This document shows positions 1 to 7,274 of a DNA stretch of 64,000 bases, in pieces (position 1 is the stretch's first letter; the number at the start of each line of letters is the position of its first letter). This stretch comes from Eubacterium sp. (GTDB taxonomy: Bacteria > Bacillota > Clostridia > Oscillospirales > Acutalibacteraceae). The notes beneath the pieces were generated by a model. The model was not told where the DNA came from. It ran no database searches and worked only from the letters and a program-made list of their open reading frames with translations. The stretch is from contig JAFLRZ010000006.1 in assembly GCA_022511225.1 (NCBI GenBank), forward strand, positions 38,620-102,619, read 5' to 3'. A program made the position numbers and the translations under genes.

Positions 1-33
1 GACTTAATGATGTAAAAAGGAAATATAATTAGA

Positions 34-1173
34 ATGGATTTACTGGATCTTAGAAAAGAGATAGATAGAATTGACGAGCAGCTTATTCCTCTTCTTATAG
101 AAAGAATGGGGATTTCCGAAAAGGTTGCTCAGTATAAGTTTGATAGGGGACTTCCTGTTCTTAATCCTCAGCGTGAGCAGGAAATTCTTGATAACGTTGG
201 AGAAAAGTGCGGTGAGCACGGTGAGGCTATCAAGACTGTATTTGCCGCTACTATGGATGCCTCAAGAGCTCTTCAGCACAAAATCATCGGCGGCGGCAAG
301 AAGCTTCGTGACGAAATAACCGAATCCCTCGGCGACGGAAAAATCACTGCTGACGGAGAATGTGTTGCCTGTCAGGGAGTAGAAGGTGCATACAGCGGTC
401 TTACGGCTTCAAAGCTGTTTCCCGGCTCTCCTGTAAGGTTTTACAGGCAGTTTGAGGACGTTTTTGAAGCAGTATACAAGGGGCAGGCAAAGTTCGGCAT
501 AATTCCTGTAGAAAACTCTACAGCAGGCTCAGTTCACGAATCGTACGATTTGATTATGAAGTACAGATTTTATGTTGTCGGTGCTTATGACCTTAAGATT
601 GAGCACTGCCTTTGCACAAAGGCTGATACAAAATATGAAAATATAAAAGAAATATATTCTCACCCTCAGGGACTCGCACAGTGTAATAATTTTATAAAAA
701 ACTTTGATTTTACAGGTGTAAACTATACTAACACTGCGGCTGCTGCAAAATACGTTTCCGAGTGTGCAAGAGATGACGTTGCTGCAATTTGCTCTGAGTC
801 AGCAGCAAAAAAATACGGTCTTAAGATTTTAAGACGAAACGTGCAGAATAATAATAGTAACAGAACGAGATTTATAGTTATTTCTAAAAAGCTTATTATC
901 AGCGATGACGCAGATAAGATTTCGCTCATATTTACCTGCGCTCACAAAACAGGTTCACTTTACAGAGTGCTCGGCAGATTTTCTATGGCAGGGCTCAGCC
1001 TTACGAAGCTTGAATCCCGTCCGATTGAAAATGACGAGGAATTTAACTATTACTTTTATGTGGATGTGCTCGGCAATGTCAGGGAGGAATCAACGATTGA
1101 TTTAATCTGTGCATTGTCTGACGAACTGCCGGAATTTGAATTTTTAGGCAATTTTAAAGAGATTAACAGTTAA
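34..1173 (+). CDS. pheA: Bifunctional chorismate mutase / prephenate dehydratase (P-protein)
   Basis: Converts chorismate to prephenate and prephenate to phenylpyruvate, the committed steps of phenylalanine synthesis in the cytoplasm. The 379 residues show three modules: an AroQ-type chorismate mutase (about 1-90, starting LRKEIDRIDEQLIPLLIERM), a prephenate dehydratase domain (about 112-285, with GVEGAYS, PVENSTAGSV and the catalytic NRTRF motif near residue 278) and a C-terminal ACT domain (about 290-375, GSLYRVLGRF and ESRP motifs) that in this family binds phenylalanine for feedback inhibition. Length matches the bifunctional P-protein. An AAAAGGAAA ribosome-binding site precedes the ATG. 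The gene sits near the window edge, so its operon upstream cannot be seen. Confidence 0.96.
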   Translation: MDLLDLRKEIDRIDEQLIPLLIERMGISEKVAQYKFDRGLPVLNPQREQEILDNVGEKCGEHGEAIKTVFAATMDASRALQHKIIGGGKKLRDEITESLGDGKITADGECVACQGVEGAYSGLTASKLFPGSPVRFYRQFEDVFEAVYKGQAKFGIIPVENSTAGSVHESYDLIMKYRFYVVGAYDLKIEHCLCTKADTKYENIKEIYSHPQGLAQCNNFIKNFDFTGVNYTNTAAAAKYVSECARDDVAAICSESAAKKYGLKILRRNVQNNNSNRTRFIVISKKLIISDDADKISLIFTCAHKTGSLYRVLGRFSMAGLSLTKLESRPIENDEEFNYYFYVDVLGNVREESTIDLICALSDELPEFEFLGNFKEINS

Positions 1174-1191
1174 TTTTCGGGAGATGACCTT

Positions 1192-1962
1192 GTGAAACAG
1201 CAAAAACGCCATCAAACAAGATTTATAACTACTATTCTGCTGCTTGTTATGACAGGTGCGCTGGTGTTCTTAAGTATTGTTTTATATAATCACGAAAAGC
1301 TTGAGATACGCTTTGACACACTCATTAACTGGCTTCAGAAAATTGATGATGCTATCGTTGCGCTTGACAGTGATACTGAGATAATTTTGTGCATATTTGC
1401 TCTTTATATAGCAAAGTGCCAGCTTCCGATACCTATGGGATTTTTGTGCGTTATTTCAGGTATCGTATTTCCGTTATGGCAGGCTGTCGTAATAAATATA
1501 ATTTTTAGTTTTTTCTTTTTTATCGTTAAGTACGTTGAGGGCGGATTTATAGGCGGTGGCTGGACAGGAATGATTTTAGGCATCAAACAGCTTCGCTTTC
1601 TCAGGGACTGGATACAGTTTAAGGGAACGGGTAATCCGTACGTGCTTTTCGTATCAAGACTTCTGCCGTCAATTCCACTTGGAATGGTGTCAAAGTATTA
1701 CGGCTCTATGAAATATGATTTGGTTTATTACAGTTGTTTAAGTCTGCTTGGATTTATGCCGAGGTTGTTTATATATACAAAAATCGGCGGTGCAATATTC
1801 AATCCGTTTTCAGTTCAGTTTATAGTACTGCTGATAATTGTCGTTGCTTTTACAGGCATTTCGGCATTTGTGTTTAACGTGTTTTACGGTATAAAGTCAA
1901 AGCAAATGAATCAGACGCTTTTGATTTACTCAGAAAAGGAAAAATATAAAATAGTGCTTTAG
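1192..1962 (+). CDS. TVP38/TMEM64 (DedA-like, SNARE-associated) family membrane protein
   Basis: A 256-residue integral membrane protein with an N-terminal transmembrane helix (about 11-31), a central cluster of hydrophobic segments and the re-entrant-loop-like motif F(V)SRLLPSIPLGMVS that is characteristic of the VTT/TVP38 family. The GTG start is preceded by a GGGAGATGACC ribosome-binding site. Members of this superfamily are linked to lipid scrambling or undecaprenyl-phosphate recycling, but the role of this branch is not settled. It follows pheA by only 18 bases and may be co-transcribed with it; no functional link is evident. Family assignment is from motif and topology. Confidence 0.75.
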   Translation: MKQQKRHQTRFITTILLLVMTGALVFLSIVLYNHEKLEIRFDTLINWLQKIDDAIVALDSDTEIILCIFALYIAKCQLPIPMGFLCVISGIVFPLWQAVVINIIFSFFFFIVKYVEGGFIGGGWTGMILGIKQLRFLRDWIQFKGTGNPYVLFVSRLLPSIPLGMVSKYYGSMKYDLVYYSCLSLLGFMPRLFIYTKIGGAIFNPFSVQFIVLLIIVVAFTGISAFVFNVFYGIKSKQMNQTLLIYSEKEKYKIVL

Positions 1963-1975
1963 TTGGCGGTAGCCG

Positions 1976-2090
1976 AATAATATGCCTAAAATGCATAATT
2001 ATTCTTGCATACTGCTGTGTTCAAAAATAATTTAACGAAGTATTGGCGGAAAAGATTGAGCCAAAACCATATCCTTTCGACTTCCGCCAA
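1976..2090 (+). promoter_or_regulatory. Structured leader upstream of galK
   Basis: Two hairpins lie between the membrane-protein gene and galK. The first pairs AATAATATGC (1976-1985) with GCATAATTATT (1993-2003) and may be a weak terminator. A possible promoter follows (TTGCAT 2005-2010, TAATTT 2028-2033, 17-base spacer). The second is a perfect 9-bp stem, TTGGCGGAA (2043-2051) with TTCCGCCAA (2082-2090), enclosing 30 bases and ending just before the AAAGGAG ribosome-binding site. If the promoter is right, the hairpin is the 5' end of the transcript. It does not match a riboswitch class I know. The inverted repeats are directly visible; function is inferred. Confidence 0.4.
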
Positions 2091-2107
2091 CTTAAAGGAG
2101 AAAAGTT

Positions 2108-3382
2108 ATGAAACCAAGTGAGCTTATCAGTAAAATCGAGACAGGAGAAATGGATGTTGCCCTCAGGTCCGTGTACGTCACAGACGAGGCTGTGAATTCT
2201 CAAAAGCCGCGATACATAAGAATTATTAAAAAGTTTGCTGAGATGTTTGGCGACAGCAGAGATGTAATGGTACTCAGTGCGCCGGGCAGAACCGAAATCT
2301 GCGGAAATCATACCGACCATAATAACGGCAAGGTGCTTGCGGCGTCTATTAATCTTGATGCTATTGCAGTTGCGGCAAAAAGCGACAGCGCAGTTATCAA
2401 CGAGAAGTCAGAGGGTCACGCTATGAATACTGTTGACATATCTGATTTATCTCCCTCTAAAAGCGGCTACGGAAAATCATCGGCTATGATAAAAGGTGTC
2501 ATTGCAAGACTTAACGAGCTCGGTTATTCTACAGGTGGATTTGATGCCTGTACAACGAATGACGTTATGGGCGGTTCAGGCTTGTCCTCTTCTGCTGCGT
2601 TTGAAGTGCTTATAGGAAATATTATTTCTTATCTCTACAACGACGGAAAGATTGATGCCGTTGAGATTGCCAAGGCTTCTCAGTACAGCGAAAATGTATT
2701 CTTCGGCAAGCCGTCAGGACTTCTTGATCAGATGGCTTCATCTGTAGGAAGCTTTGTTACTATCGATTTTGAAAATACTGATACTCCTATTATCAAAAAG
2801 ATTGATTATGATTTTGCACAAAGCGGTTACAACCTTTGTATTGTCGATACTCACGGCAGTCACAGTGATTTGACAGACGATTATGCGGCAGTAAGGGGAG
2901 AGATGGAGTCAGTTGCAAATGCAATGGGACAAAAGGTGCTTCGTGAAATCAAATTTAACGATTTTCTTTCTGAAATTCCCAACCTTACAGGCAAGGTGAA
3001 TGACAGAGCAATCATTCGTGCAATGCACTTCTTCAAGGAAAATGAAAGAGTAGACTCTGCAGTTAAGGCGCTCGAAGAAAATGATTTTGACAGCTTTATA
3101 AGCACAATTGAGGAGTCCGGAAATTCATCCTTTATGTATAATCAAAACGTTTATTCACCGAACAAGCCTTTGGAGCAGAAGCTTTCGCTTGCACTCTGCG
3201 TTGCAGATAATCTTATCAAAACAGGCTACAGAGTTCACGGCGGCGGCTTTGCGGGAACTATTCAGGCATTTGTAAAAAATGAAAAGCTTGACGAGTTCAA
3301 GGCGGTTATGGACGGCATATTCGGCAAGGGTTCGTGCCACGTGCTGATTATAAGACCTGTCGGCGGAACGAGAGTTATGTAA
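2108..3382 (+). CDS. galK: Galactokinase (GHMP kinase family)
   Basis: Phosphorylates galactose to galactose-1-phosphate, the first step of the Leloir pathway, in the cytoplasm. The 424-residue product has the galactokinase signature GRTEICGNHTDHNNGKVL (about 57-75), the ATP-binding GHMP motif GGSGLSSSAAFE (about 157-168) and the C-terminal GGGFAGTIQAF glycine-rich motif (about 378-388). Conserved Asp residues occur in GLLDQMASS. It begins about 30 residues later relative to the sugar-binding motif than E. coli GalK, as is common in clostridial homologues. AAAGGAG precedes the ATG. No galT or galE is adjacent, so the pathway must be completed elsewhere. The nearby malQ and glycoside hydrolase genes fit a sugar-fermenting anaerobe. 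Confidence 0.92.
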   Translation: MKPSELISKIETGEMDVALRSVYVTDEAVNSQKPRYIRIIKKFAEMFGDSRDVMVLSAPGRTEICGNHTDHNNGKVLAASINLDAIAVAAKSDSAVINEKSEGHAMNTVDISDLSPSKSGYGKSSAMIKGVIARLNELGYSTGGFDACTTNDVMGGSGLSSSAAFEVLIGNIISYLYNDGKIDAVEIAKASQYSENVFFGKPSGLLDQMASSVGSFVTIDFENTDTPIIKKIDYDFAQSGYNLCIVDTHGSHSDLTDDYAAVRGEMESVANAMGQKVLREIKFNDFLSEIPNLTGKVNDRAIIRAMHFFKENERVDSAVKALEENDFDSFISTIEESGNSSFMYNQNVYSPNKPLEQKLSLALCVADNLIKTGYRVHGGGFAGTIQAFVKNEKLDEFKAVMDGIFGKGSCHVLIIRPVGGTRVM

Positions 3383-3423
3383 AGTGAGAAGAGTTTAATA
3401 TTATAATGAAAAGAGGGAGTAGT

Positions 3424-4383
3424 TTGAAGTACGTATTTATAGTCAATCCGATAGCAGGAAATGATGATAAAAGCAAAATTTTTTCAAGGATAAAGTCAAC
3501 ATTTCGTCAGCTTGATGATGAAATGATTATAGAGGAAACACACCAACACGGTGAAGCCAAGGATATTGCAAAAAGATATGCCGATAAGTTCGGCAGTGAC
3601 TGCGTAATCGTTTCCTGCGGCGGCGACGGCACCGTTCACGAAATTGCAAACGGCATTGCGGGAACTGATGCACCGTTAATGGTTTTACCTCTTGGCACGG
3701 GCAATGACTTTGCAAAAAAGGTTTACGGCACGAAGAAAATTAACGTAGAAAACGTCATCAAAGCCTTCGGATTTTATAATGGCAGGATTAAGTACGATAT
3801 TAAGCCGATTGACCTTATTGATTATAATGGCGAAAAGTGTATTAACGTAATGAGCTTCGGTGTTGATACTCTTGTTGAAATTATGGGCAAAAAGATTGCA
3901 AATAAGTTCCCGTTTATAGGTCATCAGGCTTATAATATCGGAATTATACCTGTTTTGATGAAGCCTCTTCACTATAAATTAAGCTACGATATAACCTGCT
4001 TTGACAAGGAAACAAATGAAGAATATCAGATGAAGTGTGATGACAAGGACTACGCTCTTCTTGCAATCTGTAACGCAAGCTATTACGGTGGCGGCTTCTG
4101 CCCTGCACCAAATTCGATTCTTGACGACGGACTGCTTGATTTCACTATGATTGACGGCTTGTCGCTTGCTGAAGCAGTACCGCTTATTCTTAAATATTCC
4201 GAGGGCACGTTGACAGAGGAAACGAGCAAGCGCGTTCATCAGGGCTATATCAAGTCGGGAAGAATATGGATGTCAGACGGAAGCAACCTTCTCGGTAATT
4301 GCGACGGCGAGGACTTTTATTATAACGAAGTTAATTTCAAGGTCGAGCAAAAGGCACTAAAAATTTGTATGATTAAGGATTAA
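3424..4383 (+). CDS. Diacylglycerol kinase / YegS-family lipid kinase
   Basis: A 319-residue soluble lipid kinase with the DAGK catalytic-domain motifs VNPIAGND at the N-terminus, SCGGDGTVHEIANGI (about 62-76) and LPLGTGNDFAKK (about 87-98). Bacterial relatives (DgkB, YtlR/BmrU) phosphorylate diacylglycerol or related lipids at the membrane surface to feed phospholipid synthesis. An ATG lies 18 bases upstream at 3406 but has no ribosome-binding site. AGAGGGAG at 3412-3419 is correctly spaced for the TTG at 3424, whose product starts MKYVFIVNP like most family members, so the TTG is preferred. It follows galK by about 40 bases. Exact lipid substrate is unknown. Confidence 0.88.
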   Translation: MKYVFIVNPIAGNDDKSKIFSRIKSTFRQLDDEMIIEETHQHGEAKDIAKRYADKFGSDCVIVSCGGDGTVHEIANGIAGTDAPLMVLPLGTGNDFAKKVYGTKKINVENVIKAFGFYNGRIKYDIKPIDLIDYNGEKCINVMSFGVDTLVEIMGKKIANKFPFIGHQAYNIGIIPVLMKPLHYKLSYDITCFDKETNEEYQMKCDDKDYALLAICNASYYGGGFCPAPNSILDDGLLDFTMIDGLSLAEAVPLILKYSEGTLTEETSKRVHQGYIKSGRIWMSDGSNLLGNCDGEDFYYNEVNFKVEQKALKICMIKD

Positions 4384-4519
4384 TACATATACTATAAGTA
4401 TATATCAGGCAATTTCATAACAAGAAAAAGTAGACAAGTCTTTATAAAAGTATACCTATTGTAAAACAGAAAATCGTCAGTTTTTTCAGTATATTTGATA
4501 TTTAATTAACATTTCAATT

Positions 4520-4569
4520 ACTCCTTCATAGAATGTAGTGAAGTTTACTTCAATACTTGATGAAGGAGT
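4520..4569 (+). promoter_or_regulatory. Hairpin that contains the ribosome-binding site of the next gene
   Basis: ACTCCTTCAT (4520-4529) pairs perfectly with ATGAAGGAGT (4560-4569) over 10 bp. The loop carries a second small stem, TGAAGT (4539-4544) with ACTTCA (4547-4552). The right arm includes the GAAGGAG ribosome-binding site for the ATG at 4576, so the folded RNA would hide it. This looks like a translational switch or an mRNA-stabilising leader. The pairing is seen directly; the regulatory role is inference. Confidence 0.55.
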
Positions 4570-4575
4570 TTTGTT

Positions 4576-5394
4576 ATGCCTGAAAATTCAATTTTAGAAA
4601 CAGGTGAGAGACGAGTAAATGAAGCTGTCTGCATAGATACAAAACGTATTCTTGACAGCTGTGTAAGTAAGGATTGTTTAGAGGATTTAAGAGTTACATT
4701 TTTTTCTCGCAGCCAGCGTCTTATTGATGAGGCAGTAACGATTAAGACGAGAGACTGCACAATTGAAGAGGTAAGCATTGATGTTGAGGAAGTGCCGTTT
4801 AACAGGGGCTTTTACAGTATTGACATAACCTTCTATTTCAAGCTGAGATTTGACACCTATGCAGCACCTTGCACTACTCCGCAGGTAGCAATCGGATATG
4901 CACAGTTTAACAAAAAGTGCATTCTTTACGGCGGAGACGGCGACGTAAAGGTGTTCGTATCAAATCAGAACAGCGAGGCACTTGATTGCCCTGTATCACC
5001 TCAGTATACAAATCCTGTGGCAAAGGTTCAGGCTGTTGATCCGGTTATTCTTTCAACAGATATAATTGATGCTTGCAAGTGTAACGTTAATTGCTGTATG
5101 TCTTTCCCTCAGTCAATTCTTACTGCTGCTGAGGATACAATATCGGCTAATACATCAAACACAGCAGTGCTTGTTACCCTTGGTTTGTTCTCAATCGTTC
5201 AGCTTGAGAGGGATTCACAGCTTCTTATCCCTGCATACGATTATTGCATACCTGAAAGAGAATGCAACTGCAACACAACAAGTCCTTGCGAAACCTTCCA
5301 GTCAATTGAATTCCCGATTGATGAATTTTTCCCGATTGACAGGGAGGGGGGCTCTACCTGCCCGAACTGCTGCTCAAACAATAACGAAAGCTGA
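4576..5394 (+). CDS. Cysteine-rich conserved protein of unknown function
   Basis: A 272-residue protein with no signal peptide or membrane segment. I do not recognise a named domain. It contains over a dozen Cys residues, concentrated in ACKCNVNCC (about 167-175), PERECNCNTTSPCE (about 236-249) and the tail CPNCCSNN. Runs such as VPFNRGFYSIDITFYFKL suggest a beta-rich fold repeated around the Cys clusters. I recall similar proteins among conserved hypothetical proteins of Clostridia, with no function. The Cys-rich, self-associating look would suit a spore-coat or metal-binding protein, but this is only a guess. Its ribosome-binding site lies in a hairpin (4520-4569). It is followed by a shared bidirectional terminator. 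Confidence 0.8.
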   Translation: MPENSILETGERRVNEAVCIDTKRILDSCVSKDCLEDLRVTFFSRSQRLIDEAVTIKTRDCTIEEVSIDVEEVPFNRGFYSIDITFYFKLRFDTYAAPCTTPQVAIGYAQFNKKCILYGGDGDVKVFVSNQNSEALDCPVSPQYTNPVAKVQAVDPVILSTDIIDACKCNVNCCMSFPQSILTAAEDTISANTSNTAVLVTLGLFSIVQLERDSQLLIPAYDYCIPERECNCNTTSPCETFQSIEFPIDEFFPIDREGGSTCPNCCSNNNES

Positions 5395-5447
5395 TTTAAT
5401 ATTTTACGGGTCTCTTCTACAAGCAAACCGTAACGTCCTTGTTTCGA

Positions 5448-5472
5448 TGTAGGGGAGGCAATCTGCCTACCG
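5448..5472 (+). repeat. Short TGTAGGGG-type palindromic intergenic repeat
   Basis: TGTAGGGGAGGCA is followed by a 3-base gap and TGCCTACCG, forming an imperfect palindrome, then six T residues. It resembles the element at 9141-9175, which starts with the same TGTAGGGG. Lies between the end of the cysteine-rich gene and the malQ terminator and could itself act as a weak terminator. Confidence 0.45.
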
Positions 5473-5507
5473 TTTTTTATCCAATGAGCAATGCTTTCTA
5501 AAGAAAA

Positions 5508-5544
5508 AGCACTATCTCAGTCAAGCTGAAATAGTGCTTTACTT
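5508..5544. terminator. Bidirectional rho-independent terminator
   Basis: Stem AGCACTAT-C-TCAG (5508-5520) pairs with CTGA-A-ATAGTGCT (5526-5538), with a TCAAG loop. A T-rich run follows on the plus strand and an A-rich run precedes it, so it can end transcripts of both the plus-strand gene at 4576 and the convergent malQ. Confidence 0.85.
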
Positions 5545-5546
5545 TT

Positions 5547-7067
5547 TTATTTCCCAAACACAGGATACATTCTGCGGTAAAGGGAATTTATTTTTTTGAA
5601 ATATTCTTTGTCAATATTTCTTATCGTATCTGCGGTTGTTCTGAAAAGCCAGTTCTTTTCGGGCACACCGGGTACGTTCATTCTTGCATCACTGCCGAAG
5701 CCGCACATATCCTGAAATGCCACAACTGCAACGTTTGAAGCGCTTTTCCATACTGCTTCAATCACCCTTCTGCAGGACTGACTGTAGAATCCGCCTTCAC
5801 CCCAGTTATCACCGCTGAAGCCGATGTAATCAAGGGCAAATCTGCGTTCTTCCTCGCTCGCCTCCCACAGCCAGCCGAGAATCGTGTTGTTATCGTGAGT
5901 GCCTACGTAATTTATACTGTTTTGCGTAGCATTATGAGGCATATGAGAGGAGTCGGAATTAGGGTCAAAGCCGAACTGGACAACCTTCATACCGGGGAGC
6001 TTCGTGTCCTCCAAAAGCTTTACAACGTCCTCACCGAATACTCCTAAATCCTCGGCAATAATAGGTGCATCAGGATATTTCTCAAACACTTTGCTAAAGA
6101 AGTCCATCCTCGGTCCGTCAACCCATTCACCGATCTTTGCAGTTTCTGATTCGGCGGGGACTGCCCAGTAGGAAGCAAATGCCCTGAAGTGGTCAATTCT
6201 TACGGTGTCATACGTTTTCAGTGCGTGACCTAAGCGTGAAAGCCACCAACTGTAGCCGTCCTTTTTCATAGCCTTCCAGTCATAAATCGGATTACCCCAA
6301 AGCTGACCGTCCTCGCTGAAATAGTCTGGCGGAACACCTGCAACCTTTTCGACCTTAAGAGTCTTTTCATCAATGAGAAACATAGGCAGATTTGACCATA
6401 CGTCAGCACTGTCCATAGCTACGTAAATAGGCATATCTCCTATAACTGCTATGCCCTTGCCGTTTGCATATTCCTTAAGCTCATTCCACTGCTTGTAGAA
6501 AATAAACTGAACGAATTTCCAAAATGCGGCAGCCTCTTCGTACGAATAAATATCCTTAATGCACTGAAAATAATGTGCGTGCTTATCCTCCCACTGCCAC
6601 CATGGCTTCATATCTTCCTGTTCTTTGACAGCCATAAACACACTGTAATCCGTCAGCCATGGATTTGCTATTTCAAAATCCTTAATCTGTTTTGCGAGAG
6701 CGTCATCAATTCTCAAAAATGCTTTTTTAAGAAGCTCTAATCGCTTTTGTGACGCAAACTTGTAATCGGCAGTATAGGGCGAGCCATTGTAGATGTTGTC
6801 CGCTACCTCCTGCTCGGTTGCAAGTCCCATTTCCTTAAGACCCTTTGGATCGATAAAAAGATAATTTCCTGCAAAGGCAGAGGGTGAGCAGTACGGCGAA
6901 TTGGCATCATCAAGTGGGTTGAACGGAAGCACCTGCCAATAGGTAAAGCCCATATCTGCAATTGTATCAATAAATTCTTTAACATTGCTGTCAAAAACTC
7001 CGATGCCGTAATCACTCGGCATTGAGCTTATATGAAGAAGAACACCTGCTCCTCTTTTCTTAAGCAT
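5547..7067 (-). CDS. malQ: 4-alpha-glucanotransferase (amylomaltase, GH77)
   Basis: Transfers alpha-1,4-glucan segments between maltodextrins, releasing glucose; a cytoplasmic enzyme of starch and glycogen use. The 506-residue product begins KKRGAGVLLHISSMPS and continues with the amylomaltase hallmark GFTYWQVLPFNPLD. The catalytic triad is visible: nucleophile Asp in VRIDHFRAF, acid/base Glu in IAEDLGVFG and stabilising Asp in VGTHDNNT. Length is that of stand-alone bacterial MalQ. It ends at the shared terminator at 5508 and is transcribed divergently from miaB. Confidence in function is high because all catalytic motifs are intact. Confidence 0.95.
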   Translation of the reverse strand: MLKKRGAGVLLHISSMPSDYGIGVFDSNVKEFIDTIADMGFTYWQVLPFNPLDDANSPYCSPSAFAGNYLFIDPKGLKEMGLATEQEVADNIYNGSPYTADYKFASQKRLELLKKAFLRIDDALAKQIKDFEIANPWLTDYSVFMAVKEQEDMKPWWQWEDKHAHYFQCIKDIYSYEEAAAFWKFVQFIFYKQWNELKEYANGKGIAVIGDMPIYVAMDSADVWSNLPMFLIDEKTLKVEKVAGVPPDYFSEDGQLWGNPIYDWKAMKKDGYSWWLSRLGHALKTYDTVRIDHFRAFASYWAVPAESETAKIGEWVDGPRMDFFSKVFEKYPDAPIIAEDLGVFGEDVVKLLEDTKLPGMKVVQFGFDPNSDSSHMPHNATQNSINYVGTHDNNTILGWLWEASEEERRFALDYIGFSGDNWGEGGFYSQSCRRVIEAVWKSASNVAVVAFQDMCGFGSDARMNVPGVPEKNWLFRTTADTIRNIDKEYFKKINSLYRRMYPVFGK

Positions 7068-7100
7068 AAAACCACCTGCAATTTTGTATATAATGACAGT

Positions 7101-7129
7101 ATTTTATCACTGTTTGCATTAAAAATCAA
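7101..7129 (-). promoter_or_regulatory. Sigma-A-type promoter for malQ
   Basis: Read on the minus strand, TTGATT (7129-7124) and TAAAAT (7106-7101) are separated by 17 bases, about 35 bases upstream of the malQ start. The match to consensus is direct; activity is inferred. Confidence 0.6.
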
Positions 7130-7204
7130 TCACTCTTGTGTAATATGTTTATTTTACCAAACTAATTTACTTTTATTTTATATATATTTATTTATATTTA
7201 TATA

Positions 7205-7233
7205 TTGATTATATAATATGGGTCTGTTATAAT
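7205..7233 (+). promoter_or_regulatory. Sigma-A-type promoter for the miaB operon
   Basis: TTGATT (7205-7210) and a perfect TATAAT (7228-7233) are 17 bases apart. The expected transcript start near 7240 leaves a leader of about 35 bases with an AAGAGG ribosome-binding site before the GTG at 7275. An AT-rich tract lies just upstream. Confidence 0.75.
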
Positions 7234-7274
7234 AAGCTATGTATAATGCATTACTATGCCAAGAGGTAAATTAA

